This document shows positions 1-8,513 of a stretch of DNA of 64,000 nucleotides, in pieces (positions within the stretch are counted from its first letter, which is position 1; every line of letters starts with the position of its first letter). The translations under genes were made by a program, and so were the position numbers. The stretch spans positions 1,674,001 to 1,738,000 of the forward strand of contig NZ_CP121666.1 in NCBI RefSeq assembly GCF_029714325.1, written 5' to 3'. Source of the DNA: Bradyrhizobium sp. CB1717. GTDB lineage: Bacteria; Pseudomonadota; Alphaproteobacteria; Rhizobiales; Xanthobacteraceae. The notes below the pieces were generated by a model, which searched no databases, was not told the DNA's origin, and saw only the letters and a list, made by a program, of their open reading frames with translations.

Positions 1-1
1 G

Positions 2-112
2 CGTTCCGCGACAGCAGGCGCCGGCAGCTTCACCCGCCAGTTCGACCACATGGCCGAAGTCACGGGCCGCGCCGCCGACCAGATCATCGCCGCGCATCAG
101 CACGCGGCGTGA
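2..112 (+). CDS. C-terminal fragment of an unidentified protein
   Basis: An open frame enters from the left edge and stops at TGA 110-112, giving the last 36 residues of a protein. The visible part is rich in Ala, Gln and His (it ends AAHQHAA) and shows no domain I recognise. GC-rich codon use matches real genes in the window, and a repeat-filled intergenic region follows directly, which is what the end of a gene looks like here. The function cannot be named from this fragment. Confidence 0.5.
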   Translation, partial: RSATAGAGSFTRQFDHMAEVTGRAADQIIAAHQHAA

Positions 113-149
113 ATCTGTCTCTCGCGCAGTGAGGGACGTACGCCTCTCT

Positions 150-195
150 CACTCCCTCTCCCCGTTCTTACGGGGACAGGGAGGGGTGAGGGGCT
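150..195. repeat. Palindromic repeat, CTCCCCGTTCTTACGGGG family
   Basis: The core pairs with itself around a TTCTTA loop and is followed by GGGGTGAGGGG. The same core recurs at about 29281-29330 and, inverted and shortened, at 61465-61495. All copies are intergenic. Confidence 0.75.
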
Positions 196-242
196 GTTCT
201 CACACGTGCGGTGAACGTTGGACTCTCGCGCTCTCCTCCCTA

Positions 243-328
243 CCGTCATTGCGAGCGCAGCGAAGCAATCCAGACTGTCTCCGAGGAGGTCTGGATTGCT
301 TCGTCGCAAGAGCTCCTCGCAATGACGG
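243..328. repeat. Palindromic repeat, GTCATTGCGAGC family
   Basis: An 86-base element begins CCGTCATTGCGAGCG and ends with its complement CGCAATGACGG. It contains the inverted pair AGCAATCCAG / CTGGATTGCT. Copies lie at 33496-33580 and 60799-60886, all between genes. Confidence 0.85.
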
Positions 329-364
329 AGAAGACAGACAGGCAGTCTCTTGCATTCGCCCACA

Positions 365-385
365 AATGATGTATTTTACATCATT
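365..385. promoter_or_regulatory. Perfect inverted repeat, candidate operator of the XRE regulator
   Basis: AATGATGTA and TACATCATT form 9-base arms around a TTT spacer. The repeat sits 48 bases before the XRE start codon and touches the predicted -35 hexamer at 384-389. Such a dyad next to a helix-turn-helix gene is a natural autoregulatory site; that role is inferred. Confidence 0.6.
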
Positions 386-412
386 GTATATGTGCAAGAT
401 ATCACTTATAAC
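384..412 (+). promoter_or_regulatory. Predicted sigma-70 type promoter of the XRE gene
   Basis: TTGTAT (384-389) and TATAAC (407-412) are separated by 17 bases, in an AT-rich island in otherwise GC-rich DNA. The predicted transcript starts near 419, shortly before the GTG codon at 433. Confidence 0.45.
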
Positions 413-432
413 TCCTGATACGTGAGGCCAAG

Positions 433-705
433 GTGATCACCTCGTTCCAGATGCGGGCCGCCCGTGCGCTGCTCGGCATCGACCAGAAAACCCTGGCCGA
501 GCTCGCCGGCGTGTCGCTGCCGACCATCCAGCGGATGGAGGCCTCGACCGGCAATGTGCGCGGCGTGGTCGAGACCTTGATGAGGGTGGTCGAGGCGTTC
601 GACCGGGCCGGCGTCGAGCTGATCGGCGAGCAGGCGCGCAGCGACAGCGGCGGGCGCGGCGTTCGGCTGAAGGAGCCGGGGCCGCCGCGTCGGGTCGGGG
701 CGTGA
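433..705 (+). CDS. Small XRE-family helix-turn-helix regulator
   Basis: This 90-residue protein has an N-terminal Cro/C1-type helix-turn-helix: residues 8-35 read as two helices with the QKTLAELAGVSLPTIQRME recognition segment, followed by a helix ending near residue 60. The last 20 residues are a basic, Gly-rich tail. It starts with GTG at 433. It is likely a DNA-binding repressor that controls itself or the SulP transporter gene about 100 bases downstream in the same direction. Single-domain regulators of this size are often found beside a transporter; here the link rests on proximity and on the upstream palindrome. Confidence 0.85.
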   Translation: MITSFQMRAARALLGIDQKTLAELAGVSLPTIQRMEASTGNVRGVVETLMRVVEAFDRAGVELIGEQARSDSGGRGVRLKEPGPPRRVGA

Positions 706-812
706 TCTCGTGATGATCATGCCTCGAGCAGTTTGAACTAACGCACCGTCGCGCCGACGCACGCGGCCGCACGATGCATCGGAGCGTTGTGGGCAGCGGA
801 GCACTTCGGGGC

Positions 813-2555
813 ATGAGCATCACCAGCGATCACGCAAGCCGGCTGCACCAGCTTCGCAGGCCGACCTTCACCGAACTCTACCTGCCAAAGCTCGTCACCG
901 TCTGGCGTGAAGGCTACGGCATCGCGGACTTTCGCGCCGACGTGTTCGCGGGCCTGACGGTCGCGATCGTCGCGCTGCCGCTGTCGATGGCGATCGCGAT
1001 CGCCTCGGGCGTGACGCCGGACCGCGGCCTCTACACCGCCGTCGTCGGCGGTTTCATCGTGTCGCTGCTCGGGGGCAGCCGCTTCCAGATCGGCGGTCCT
1101 GCGGGTGCCTTCATCGTCTTGGTCGCGGTGACCGCGGAGCGGCACGGCGTCGACGGCGTGATCCTCGCCACCATGATGGCGGGCCTGTTCCTGATCGCCG
1201 CAGGGCTCCTGCGCGTCGGCACCTACATCAAGTTCATTCCCTATCCGGTGACGGTCGGCTTCACCGCCGGCATCGCGGTGATCATTTTTGCGAGCCAGCT
1301 CCGCGATCTCTCAGGGATAACGCTGGCGGGCAAGGAGCCCAGCGAGTTCGTGCCAAAGCTCGCCGCGCTCGCGAGCGGCCTCCACACCGTCAATCCGTCG
1401 GCGGTTGTCGTTGCGCTCGGAAGCATCGCCATCATCGCGGCCTTGCGGGTCTGGCGGCCGTCCTGGCCCGGCATCCTGATCGCGGTCGTGTTCGCGGCCG
1501 TCGCATGCGCGGCGTTCTCGCTGCCGGTCGAGACCATCGGCTCGCGCTTCGGCGGCATTCCGCGCGAATTGCCCTCGCCGGCACTCCCCGTGTTCTCGCT
1601 GGAGAAGGCGAAAGCGGTGCTCCCCGACGCGATTTCCTTTGCGCTGCTGGCGGCAATCGAATCGCTGCTGTCGGCGGTGGTGGCTGACGGCATGACCGGA
1701 CGCCGTCACCGCTCCAATTGCGAGCTGGTGGCGCAAGGCGCGGCCAATATCGGCTCGGCGCTGTTCGGCGGCATCTGCGTCACCGGCCTGATCGCGCGCA
1801 CGGCCACCAACATCCGCGCCGGCGCGCGCGGGCCGCTGGCGGGCATGCTGCACTCGGTCTTCCTGCTGCTGTTCATGCTGATCGCTGCGCCCCTCGCCAG
1901 TTACATCCCGCTCGCCGCGCTCGCCGCGGTGCTCGTGGTGGTCGCCTGGACCATGGCGGAGAAGCAGGAATTCGCCACGCTCCTGCGCTCCTCCTGGGGC
2001 GATGCCGTGGTGCTGCTCGCGACCTTCCTGCTCACGATCTTCCGCGATCTCACCGAAGGCATTTTGGTCGGCTTCGCGCTCGGCGCAGTGCTTTTCATCC
2101 ACCGCATGGCGGAGATGACCGGCATCGAGGAACGCTCCCCGCTGGTGCCGGGCGACCGTCCCGACGACGGCAATGGCGAGCGCGTGCCTTACGACCCCGC
2201 GCTTGCGGTCGATCGCGACGTGCTGGTCTATCGCATCACCGGCGCGTTCTTCTTCGGCGCGGCCTCGGCGATCGGCGGCGTGCTCGACGGCATCGCCGAC
2301 AAGCGCAAGGCCTTCGTGGTCGATTTCGCCGCGGTGCCGTTCCTGGACTCGACGGCGGCGAACGTGCTCGGGCGGGTCGCCGCCAAGGCCCACCGCCAGG
2401 GCATCCGCCTGTTCATCACCGGCGCCTCGCCCGCCGTCCGTCGCGCGCTGCTGACCCATGGCGTGACGCCGCCGCGCGCGCGCTATCGCACGAGCCTCGA
2501 GCGCGCCGTCGCCGACATCAAGAGTCGAGCGGCCGACAAGCCCGCGGCGGGCTGA
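813..2555 (+). CDS. SulP-family inorganic anion transporter with STAS domain
   Basis: The 580-residue protein belongs to the SulP (SLC26) family of sulfate, bicarbonate or chloride transporters of the inner membrane. The first 430 residues hold about 10-12 hydrophobic segments with the family pattern DVFAGLTVAIVALPLSMAIA near the start. A cytoplasmic STAS domain occupies roughly the last 120 residues, with VVDFAAVPFLDSTAANVL matching the phosphoacceptor-loop region of STAS folds. An ATG at 774 would add 13 residues; I prefer 813 because nothing like a ribosome site precedes 774 while GGAG lies ahead of 813, although at long spacing. The substrate cannot be read from sequence. It follows the XRE regulator. 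Confidence 0.9.
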   Translation: MSITSDHASRLHQLRRPTFTELYLPKLVTVWREGYGIADFRADVFAGLTVAIVALPLSMAIAIASGVTPDRGLYTAVVGGFIVSLLGGSRFQIGGPAGAFIVLVAVTAERHGVDGVILATMMAGLFLIAAGLLRVGTYIKFIPYPVTVGFTAGIAVIIFASQLRDLSGITLAGKEPSEFVPKLAALASGLHTVNPSAVVVALGSIAIIAALRVWRPSWPGILIAVVFAAVACAAFSLPVETIGSRFGGIPRELPSPALPVFSLEKAKAVLPDAISFALLAAIESLLSAVVADGMTGRRHRSNCELVAQGAANIGSALFGGICVTGLIARTATNIRAGARGPLAGMLHSVFLLLFMLIAAPLASYIPLAALAAVLVVVAWTMAEKQEFATLLRSSWGDAVVLLATFLLTIFRDLTEGILVGFALGAVLFIHRMAEMTGIEERSPLVPGDRPDDGNGERVPYDPALAVDRDVLVYRITGAFFFGAASAIGGVLDGIADKRKAFVVDFAAVPFLDSTAANVLGRVAAKAHRQGIRLFITGASPAVRRALLTHGVTPPRARYRTSLERAVADIKSRAADKPAAG

Positions 2556-2688
2556 CGGCGCGCACGTCTCGCTCAGGGTGATTTGATCGTCTCCTGCTGC
2601 TGCGCCGCGATGCGGCTCCCGCGCGCTTGACAGCGCCCGCGGGACGCGAAATGGATCGTCACGGAAACGACTGAGGGGAAGGACGACC

Positions 2689-3522
2689 GTGACCAAGGCT
2701 CCCGCAGCCTGCCTGATCGGATGGCCGGCCGCGCATTCGCGCTCGCCGCTGATCCATCGTTACTGGCTGCGTACGCTCGGCATTGAAGGCGGCTACGTCA
2801 TCGAGGCGGTTCCGCCCGAGGATTTGCGCGATTTCGTGCTGCGCCTGTCGCTGCGCGGCTTTGTCGGCGCCAACGTCACCATCCCGCACAAGGAGGCCGT
2901 GCTCGGGCTCTCGACACCTGACGCGCGCGCGCGGGCCGTCGGCGCCGCCAACACGCTGTGGTTCGAAGACGGCGAGCTGCGCTCGACCAACACCGACGTC
3001 GAAGGTTTCATCGGCAATCTCGATGCCAGCGCGCCCGGCTGGGACAAGGCGGAAGAAGCGCTGGTGCTTGGCGCCGGCGGTTCCTCCCGCGCGGTTGTGT
3101 TCGGCCTGCGCGAGCGCGGCATCAAGCGCATCCATCTCGCCAACCGCACCATCGCGCGGGCCGAGACGCTTGCAGGACAGTTCGGTCCGAACGTGCAGCC
3201 TGTGACGTGGGACGCGATCGGCGACGTGCTGCCGCGCGCAAGACTTCTCGTCAACACGACCTCGCTCGGGATGCACGGCCAGCCGTCACTCGACGTCGAC
3301 GTGTCACGCCTGCCGCAAGAAGCCGTCATTGCCGATCTCGTCTACGTTCCCCTGGTGACGCCGTTGCTGGCCGCCGCGCAGGCGCGCGGGCTGAAGACCG
3401 CCGACGGGCTCGGCATGCTGCTGCACCAGGCGGTGCGCGGTTTCGAGCTGTGGTTTGGCCGCAGGCCGCAAGTCACGCCTGAGCTGCGGGCGCTGGTCGA
3501 GGCCGATCTCACAAAGACTTGA
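2689..3522 (+). CDS. aroE: Shikimate dehydrogenase
   Basis: AroE reduces 3-dehydroshikimate to shikimate with NADPH in the cytoplasm, the fourth step of the shikimate pathway. The 277 residues match the usual length. The substrate-binding SRSP motif (17-20) and the NVTIPHK motif with catalytic Lys68 are present, followed by NTD at 101-103 (Asp103 is the catalytic partner), the nucleotide-binding loop LGAGGSSRA near 127-135, and NTTSLGM later. The start is GTG at 2689, preceded by an AGGGGAAGGA ribosome site. It stands alone between the SulP gene and two secreted proteins; no other aromatic-pathway gene is nearby. Confidence 0.95.
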   Translation: MTKAPAACLIGWPAAHSRSPLIHRYWLRTLGIEGGYVIEAVPPEDLRDFVLRLSLRGFVGANVTIPHKEAVLGLSTPDARARAVGAANTLWFEDGELRSTNTDVEGFIGNLDASAPGWDKAEEALVLGAGGSSRAVVFGLRERGIKRIHLANRTIARAETLAGQFGPNVQPVTWDAIGDVLPRARLLVNTTSLGMHGQPSLDVDVSRLPQEAVIADLVYVPLVTPLLAAAQARGLKTADGLGMLLHQAVRGFELWFGRRPQVTPELRALVEADLTKT

Positions 3523-3587
3523 GAGGGTAACGGCGAATAGCACACCACCTCCGGAGTTCTATCCCCGTGGGACAATCGGAGACCGTC

Positions 3588-4214
3588 ATGACTATTCAAC
3601 GTACAACCTTGATACGCCCGCTCGTCGCCGTCGCGATGGTAACCGTCTCGACTCTTGCGGCCGTCGCGCAGAAGGCGCCGGTGCCGACGCGCGTGCGCGG
3701 CACCATCGAAAGCGTCAGCGGCGACACCATGCAGGTCAAGTCGCGCAGCGGCGAGGACGTCAAGCTGCGTATCGCCCCTGACGTCAGCGTGTCGGGAATT
3801 ACAAAGATTTCACTCGCCGACATCAAGGTCGGATCCTTCGTCGGCGCCACCACCGTGCCGGGACCGGACGGCGGCCAGAACGCGGTCGAGGTCCACGTGT
3901 TTCCCGAGAGCATGCGCGGCACCGGCGAAGGCTCGCGGCCCTACGATCTCAAGCCGAATTCCAGCATGACCAATGCGACGGTGTCGGAGAGCGTGGTCGG
4001 CAATGACGGCCATACGCTCTTGGTCAAGTACAAGGACGGCGAGAAGAAGGTGTTTGTTCCCGACAACACGCCGGTCGTGACCTTCGTGCCCGGTGACAAG
4101 GGCGAGCTGAAGCCCGGCGCCAAGGTGATCGCCTTCATGAAGCAGCTGCCGGACGGCTCGTTCGAGACCAACCGCGTCAGCGTCGGCCTCAATGGTCTGA
4201 CCCCGCCGATGTGA
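3588..4214 (+). CDS. Secreted protein, tandem paralogue 1
   Basis: This 208-residue protein starts with a signal peptide (basic start, then a hydrophobic stretch ending AAVAQ), so it is exported. The mature part begins with a small beta-rich region, RVRGTIESVSGDTMQVKSRSG, resembling the OB-like domain of DUF5666-type secreted proteins. A second part carries the YKDGEKKVFVP motif and ends NGLTPPM. The ATG at 3588 has GGAG just upstream; an earlier GTG at 3567 would spoil the signal peptide. The gene at 4377 is about half identical along its length, so the two arose by duplication. The function is unknown; I see no catalytic motif. Confidence 0.8.
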   Translation: MTIQRTTLIRPLVAVAMVTVSTLAAVAQKAPVPTRVRGTIESVSGDTMQVKSRSGEDVKLRIAPDVSVSGITKISLADIKVGSFVGATTVPGPDGGQNAVEVHVFPESMRGTGEGSRPYDLKPNSSMTNATVSESVVGNDGHTLLVKYKDGEKKVFVPDNTPVVTFVPGDKGELKPGAKVIAFMKQLPDGSFETNRVSVGLNGLTPPM

Positions 4215-4224
4215 TGCGCCCTTC

Positions 4225-4310
4225 GTAGCCCGGATGGAGCGTAGCGAAATCCGGGACCTTCTCCGCGGTACGTCTGTCCCGGATTGCGCTGCGCTCCATC
4301 CGGGCTACGG
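4225..4310. repeat. Palindromic repeat, CGTAGCCCGGATGGAGC family
   Basis: CGTAGCCCGGATGGAGCG at the left pairs with GCTCCATCCGGGCTACG at the right. The element fills most of the gap between the two tandem secreted paralogues. Confidence 0.8.
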
Positions 4311-4376
4311 ACCGTTGGAATAGGACGGCACGCGCGGTGTTTATTCCCGGTCCAGCCAACTCCCCGGAGAAACACC

Positions 4377-4985
4377 ATGTCGAAATCGCCTTCGCTCGCG
4401 GCGTTCTTCGCCGTTGCCTTTGCTTCGATCGCCTTGGCGCAGCAGGCGCCGACGGTGCGCATCCGCGGCACCATCGAGAGCGTCGACGGCAACCTGCTCG
4501 GCATCAAGACCCGCGAGGGCAGCGATGTGAAGGTGAAGATGACCGACAATGTCGCCGTCTTCGCCGTGGTCAAGACCGAGCTGTCGGAGATCAAGGAAGG
4601 CTCCTATATCGGCGTCACCGCCATGCCCGAGCCCGACGGCACCCAGAAGGCGATCGCGGTGCACATCTTCCCCGAGAACCAGCGCGGCGCCGCCGAAGGC
4701 TTCCGCCCCTGGGATGCCCGCGCCAACTCGACCATGACCAACGCCACCGTGGCGCAGACGGTGAAGGGCACCGACGGCCAGAACATCACGTTGAAATACA
4801 AGGACGGCGAGAAGAAAGTCGTGGTGCCGCCGGATACGCCCATCGTCACCTTCGTCGCCACCGACAAGTCGGACGTGAAGCCGGGCGCCAGGCTGATCAT
4901 CTTCGGCGCAGCGAAAAAGGAGGATGGGTCGCTGGAGGCCAACCGGGTGAATGTCGGGCGGGATGGGATTACGCCGCCGATGTGA
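4377..4985 (+). CDS. Secreted protein, tandem paralogue 2
   Basis: The 202-residue product has a signal peptide with likely cleavage after ALA (residues 19-21) and a mature chain that aligns end to end with the protein encoded at 3588-4214. Shared blocks include RGTIESV, the SMTNATV/TMTNATV stretch, YKDGEKK and the C-terminal GxTPPM. The start ATG at 4377 has GGAG upstream; the longer upstream reading frame is repeat-derived. It is presumably a periplasmic protein acting with or in place of its neighbour. Conservation of both copies would suggest divergent roles; no enzyme or binding motif is evident. Confidence 0.8.
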   Translation: MSKSPSLAAFFAVAFASIALAQQAPTVRIRGTIESVDGNLLGIKTREGSDVKVKMTDNVAVFAVVKTELSEIKEGSYIGVTAMPEPDGTQKAIAVHIFPENQRGAAEGFRPWDARANSTMTNATVAQTVKGTDGQNITLKYKDGEKKVVVPPDTPIVTFVATDKSDVKPGARLIIFGAAKKEDGSLEANRVNVGRDGITPPM

Positions 4986-5012
4986 GGCGGGACACTGTCT
5001 CCACAATCTCAG

Positions 5013-5164
5013 CTGTCGTCCCGGACAAGCGCGCCCTAAGCGAAGCGGGTCACTCCGAGTCCCCGTAAACCACACCCGCCGGTGGTTATGGGTCCCGGAT
5101 CAGCGCGCAGCTTCCGACAACGCTGCGCGTTGTCGGAAGCTGCGCTTGTCCGGGACGACAGCGG
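5013..5164. repeat. Palindromic repeat, GTCGTCCCGGACAAGCGC family
   Basis: The left end CTGTCGTCCCGGACAAGCGC pairs with GCGCTTGTCCGGGACGACAG at the right end. An inner hairpin (AGCTTCCGACAACGC / GCGTTGTCGGAAGCT) sits in the middle. A fragment with the GGTTATGGGTCC core recurs at about 60968-61005. Confidence 0.8.
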
Positions 5165-5200
5165 AGTTTGTGGCGACGGCATTCCGTCACGTCGAGAACC

Positions 5201-5292
5201 CGTAGGGTGGGCAAAGGCGCACTTGCGCCGTGCCCACGTCTTCTTGCGTGTTACGGACATTGGTGGGCACGCTTCGCTTTGCCCACCCTACG
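5201..5292. repeat. Palindromic repeat, GTAGGGTGGGCAAAG family
   Basis: CGTAGGGTGGGCAAAGGCG pairs with the terminal CTTTGCCCACCCTACGG. Relatives lie at 8327-8426 and 52645-52738, and a variant at 41220-41311. Confidence 0.85.
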
Positions 5293-5307
5293 GCACTGCC
5301 GCTGCGG

Positions 5308-6444
5308 CTACACCGCAATCACGTGATCGTCGATCTCGTCGATCCGGTTGACGCCGCACAGGCCCATGGTGGTGAGCAGCTCCTTCTGGATGATGTCGAT
5401 CGCCTTGGCGACGCCGGCCTGGCCGCCGGCACCGAGGCCGTAGGCATAGGCGCGGCCGATCATGCAGGACTTTGCGCCGAGCGCGAGCGCGCGCATCACG
5501 TCCTGGCCGGAGCGGATGCCGCCGTCGAACATGATCTCCATCTTGTCGCCGACAGCGTCCGCGATCTCCGGCAGCACCTCGATCGAGGACGGCGCGCCGT
5601 CGAGCTGACGGCCGCCATGGTTGGAGACGACGAGGGCCTGTGCGCCGGTCTTGGCGGCTTCCTCGGCGTCCTCGACGTCGAGAATGCCCTTGATGACGAG
5701 CTTGCCCGGCCAGATGCTGCGGACCCACTCGACGTCCTTCCAGTTCAAGGACGTATCGAACTGCGACGCCGTCCACTCGGCGAGGCGGTTGAGATCCTCG
5801 GTGTTCTTCACGTGGCCGGCGATGTTGCCGAAGGTGCGGCGCTTGCCCTGCAGCACGCCGGAGACCCAGGCGGGCTTGCTGGCGAAATCCAGCAGCTTCG
5901 ACAGCGACCATTCGGGCGGCACCGTCATGCCGTTCTTGATGTCGGCGTGGCGCTGGCCGATCACCTGCAGGTCGACGGTGAGCACGAGCGCGCTGCACTT
6001 GGCTGCTGCCGCGCGCTGAATCAGTTCCTTGATGAAGCCGCGGTCCTTCATCACGTAGAGCTGGAACCAGAACGGCTTCTCGACATTGGCAGCGATGTCC
6101 TCGATCGAGCAGATCGACATGGTCGATTGCGTGAACGGGATACCGGCGGCCTGCGCGGCGCGGCAGGCGTAGATTTCGCCGTCGCCATGCTGCATGCCGA
6201 GCAGGCCGACGGGCGCGAGGATCAGCGGCATGGTCGAGGGCTCGCCGAGGATCGTGGTCGAGGTGTCGCGCTTGGAGACGTCGACCAGGATGCGCTGGCG
6301 GAACTTGATCGCCTGCATGTCCTCGCGGTTGGCGCGCAGCGTTTCCTCGGCATAGGAGCCGCGGTCGCAATAGTCGAAGAAGGCCTTCGGCACGCGGCGC
6401 TTATGCAGCGCCCGAAGATCGTCGATACAGGTGATGTGCTTCAT
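5308..6444 (-). CDS. FMN-dependent alpha-hydroxy-acid dehydrogenase (L-lactate dehydrogenase-like)
   Basis: The 378-residue protein is a TIM-barrel flavoenzyme that oxidises L-2-hydroxy acids such as L-lactate to 2-keto acids. Family landmarks appear in order: LAPVGLLGMQHGDGE, the LTVDLQVIGQRHADIKNGM strand, VSNHGGRQLDGAPSS with the catalytic His-Gly-Gly-Arg, and DGGIRSGQDVMRALALGA for the FMN phosphate. The ATG at 6444 follows a GGGAAA ribosome site; a longer frame would add 13 residues without one. The exact substrate (lactate, glycolate or another hydroxy acid) cannot be fixed. It stands alone on the minus strand with palindromic repeats behind its stop codon. Confidence 0.9.
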   Translation of the reverse strand: MKHITCIDDLRALHKRRVPKAFFDYCDRGSYAEETLRANREDMQAIKFRQRILVDVSKRDTSTTILGEPSTMPLILAPVGLLGMQHGDGEIYACRAAQAAGIPFTQSTMSICSIEDIAANVEKPFWFQLYVMKDRGFIKELIQRAAAAKCSALVLTVDLQVIGQRHADIKNGMTVPPEWSLSKLLDFASKPAWVSGVLQGKRRTFGNIAGHVKNTEDLNRLAEWTASQFDTSLNWKDVEWVRSIWPGKLVIKGILDVEDAEEAAKTGAQALVVSNHGGRQLDGAPSSIEVLPEIADAVGDKMEIMFDGGIRSGQDVMRALALGAKSCMIGRAYAYGLGAGGQAGVAKAIDIIQKELLTTMGLCGVNRIDEIDDHVIAV

Positions 6445-6536
6445 GAACGTTTCCCGGCCCGTCTTTACCCAAGAGTCTTGCATCGGAAGATCGAGGGGTC
6501 ATCTAGCATGGTTGGATGCACAGCCAAATCGTTTGA

Positions 6537-6716
<180 letters not shown>

Positions 6717-6935
6717 GGCGAGTTCCGCCTGCTTTCCGCTGGTCACACCGGAACTATAATGTTAACAATGTGTTACCAAGGCGGCCGCGGCGCCGGTTCC
6801 GTAATGATTCATTATATTTTTTGAAGCCAAGTTAGCCGCGATGGCTTTATAAGACCTCAGCAAATCAGGGATGCGGGGCCTGTTCGGCAGCCCGTGGTTG
6901 TAGAGGGGATCCCTGGTTGTTGCTCGGGGGACCAT

Positions 6936-8279
6936 ATGAGTCGCAAATATTTCGGGACGGACGGGATTCGGGGCCGCGCCAACGGACTGATCACGCCGGA
7001 GCTCGCGCTCAAGGTCGGCCAGGCCGCAGGCCTTGCGTTCCAGCGCGGTGATCACCGCCACCGGGTCGTGATCGGCAAGGACACCCGCCTGTCCGGCTAC
7101 ATGATCGAATACGCGATGGTCGCGGGCTTCACCTCGGTCGGCATGGACGTGCTGCTGGTCGGCCCGATGCCGACGCCGGCGGTTGCGATGCTGACCAAGT
7201 CGATGCGCGCCGATCTCGGCGTGATGATCTCGGCCTCGCACAATCTGTTCGAGGACAACGGCATCAAGCTGTTCGGGCCGCAGGGCTTCAAGCTCTCCGA
7301 CGACGTCGAGCGGCAGATCGAGCAGCTGCTCGACGAGCCCATCGACAAGCGTCTCGCACAGAGTGCGAGCCTCGGCCGCGCCCGCCGTATCGACGGCGTG
7401 CATGACCGCTACATCGAATTCGCCAAGCGCACGTTGCCGCGCGATCTCTCGCTCGAGGGCCTGCGCGTCGTGATCGATTGCGCCAACGGCGCCGCCTACA
7501 AGGTGGTACCCGAAGCGCTGTGGGAGCTTGGCGCCGACGTCGTGCCGATCGGCGTCGAGCCCGACGGCTTCAACATCAACAAGGATTGCGGCTCGACCTC
7601 GCCGGAAGCGCTGTCGAAGAAGGTGCGCGAGATGCGCGCCGACATCGGTATTGCGCTCGACGGTGACGCCGATCGCGTCATCCTGGTCGACGAGCGCGGC
7701 CACGTCGTCGACGGCGACCAGCTGCTGGCGGTGATCGCGCAGAGCTGGAAGGAAGACGGTCGGCTGTCGCGTCCCGGCATCGTCGCCACCGTGATGTCCA
7801 ATCTCGGCCTCGAGCGCTTCCTCAAGGGGCAGGGGCTCGATCTCATGCGCACGCCGGTCGGCGACCGCTACGTGCTCGAGCAGATGCTGAACGGCGGCTA
7901 CAATCTCGGCGGCGAGCAGTCCGGCCACATCATCCTGTCCGATTACGCCACCACCGGCGACGGTTTTGTCGCTGCCCTGCAGGTGCTCGCCGTGGTGCAG
8001 AAGCTGCGCCGTCCTGTGTCCGAGGTCTGCCACCGCTTCGATCCGCTGCCGCAGATCCTCAAGAACGTCCGCCACAAGGGCGGGAAGCCGCTCGACGATT
8101 CCGACGTCAAGTCGGCGATCTCCGACGGCGAGAAGCGCCTCAACGGCCACGGCCGCCTTCTGATCCGCTCCTCCGGCACCGAGCCGGTGATCCGCGTCAT
8201 GGGCGAAGGCGAGGACCGCCATCTGGTCGAGGACGTCGTCGATACCATCGTCTCGGCGCTGGGCCAGGCTGCGGCGTAA
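6936..8279 (+). CDS. glmM: Phosphoglucosamine mutase
   Basis: GlmM converts glucosamine-6-phosphate to glucosamine-1-phosphate, on the way to UDP-GlcNAc for peptidoglycan and lipopolysaccharide. The 447-residue product has the expected length. It starts [11 protein letters not shown], carries the active-site phosphoserine loop ISASHN (Ser101), the metal-binding DGDADR loop and the C-terminal RSSGTEP phosphate-binding loop. The ATG at 6936 follows a GGGGGACC stretch; an upstream GTG at 6894 would add an unlikely leader. The neighbour commonly found beside glmM in many bacteria (ftsH/folP) is not here. Confidence 0.96.
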   Translation: MSRKYFGTDGIRGRANGLITPELALKVGQAAGLAFQRGDHRHRVVIGKDTRLSGYMIEYAMVAGFTSVGMDVLLVGPMPTPAVAMLTKSMRADLGVMISASHNLFEDNGIKLFGPQGFKLSDDVERQIEQLLDEPIDKRLAQSASLGRARRIDGVHDRYIEFAKRTLPRDLSLEGLRVVIDCANGAAYKVVPEALWELGADVVPIGVEPDGFNINKDCGSTSPEALSKKVREMRADIGIALDGDADRVILVDERGHVVDGDQLLAVIAQSWKEDGRLSRPGIVATVMSNLGLERFLKGQGLDLMRTPVGDRYVLEQMLNGGYNLGGEQSGHIILSDYATTGDGFVAALQVLAVVQKLRRPVSEVCHRFDPLPQILKNVRHKGGKPLDDSDVKSAISDGEKRLNGHGRLLIRSSGTEPVIRVMGEGEDRHLVEDVVDTIVSALGQAAA

Positions 8280-8326
8280 GGTCTTTCAAGCACCAGCGGG
8301 GTGGCGTGATCGCACCCCACGGGCAG

Positions 8327-8426
8327 TATCGTAGGGTGGGCAAAGCGACAGCGTGCCCACGCTTCTGGAGCCGTATAGGAAAGATGGTGGGCACGGCGCA
8401 AGGGCGCCTTTGTCCACCCTACGATA
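8327..8426. repeat. Palindromic repeat, GTAGGGTGGGCAAAG family
   Basis: TATCGTAGGGTGGGCAAAG pairs with CCACCCTACGATA. The element lies between glmM and the MFS gene. Just before it, GGGGTG and CACCCC (about 8300-8320) form a small hairpin that could end glmM transcripts, although no T-run follows. Confidence 0.8.
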
Positions 8427-8513
8427 TCGGACTCGCGGAGAGGGTAAGACCCACGCATCCCAGCCATTTGCGTTTGGCGGTGGTTCCACCGCGCGCCGCA
8501 TCGTAATGAGCGG

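Larger units (their letters stand above)
113..432. other. Gene-free stretch with two repeats and an XRE promoter
   Basis: This 320-base gap has no convincing gene. It holds two palindromic repeats (150-195 and 243-328), then an AT-rich segment (about 360-420) carrying a perfect inverted repeat and a promoter for the following regulator. The short reading frames across the repeats on both strands are by-products of the palindromes. Confidence 0.7.

Noticed and set aside
1311-2696. 461-codon minus-strand frame over the SulP gene
   Set aside because: It is antisense to a clearly identified transporter and has no recognisable domain.
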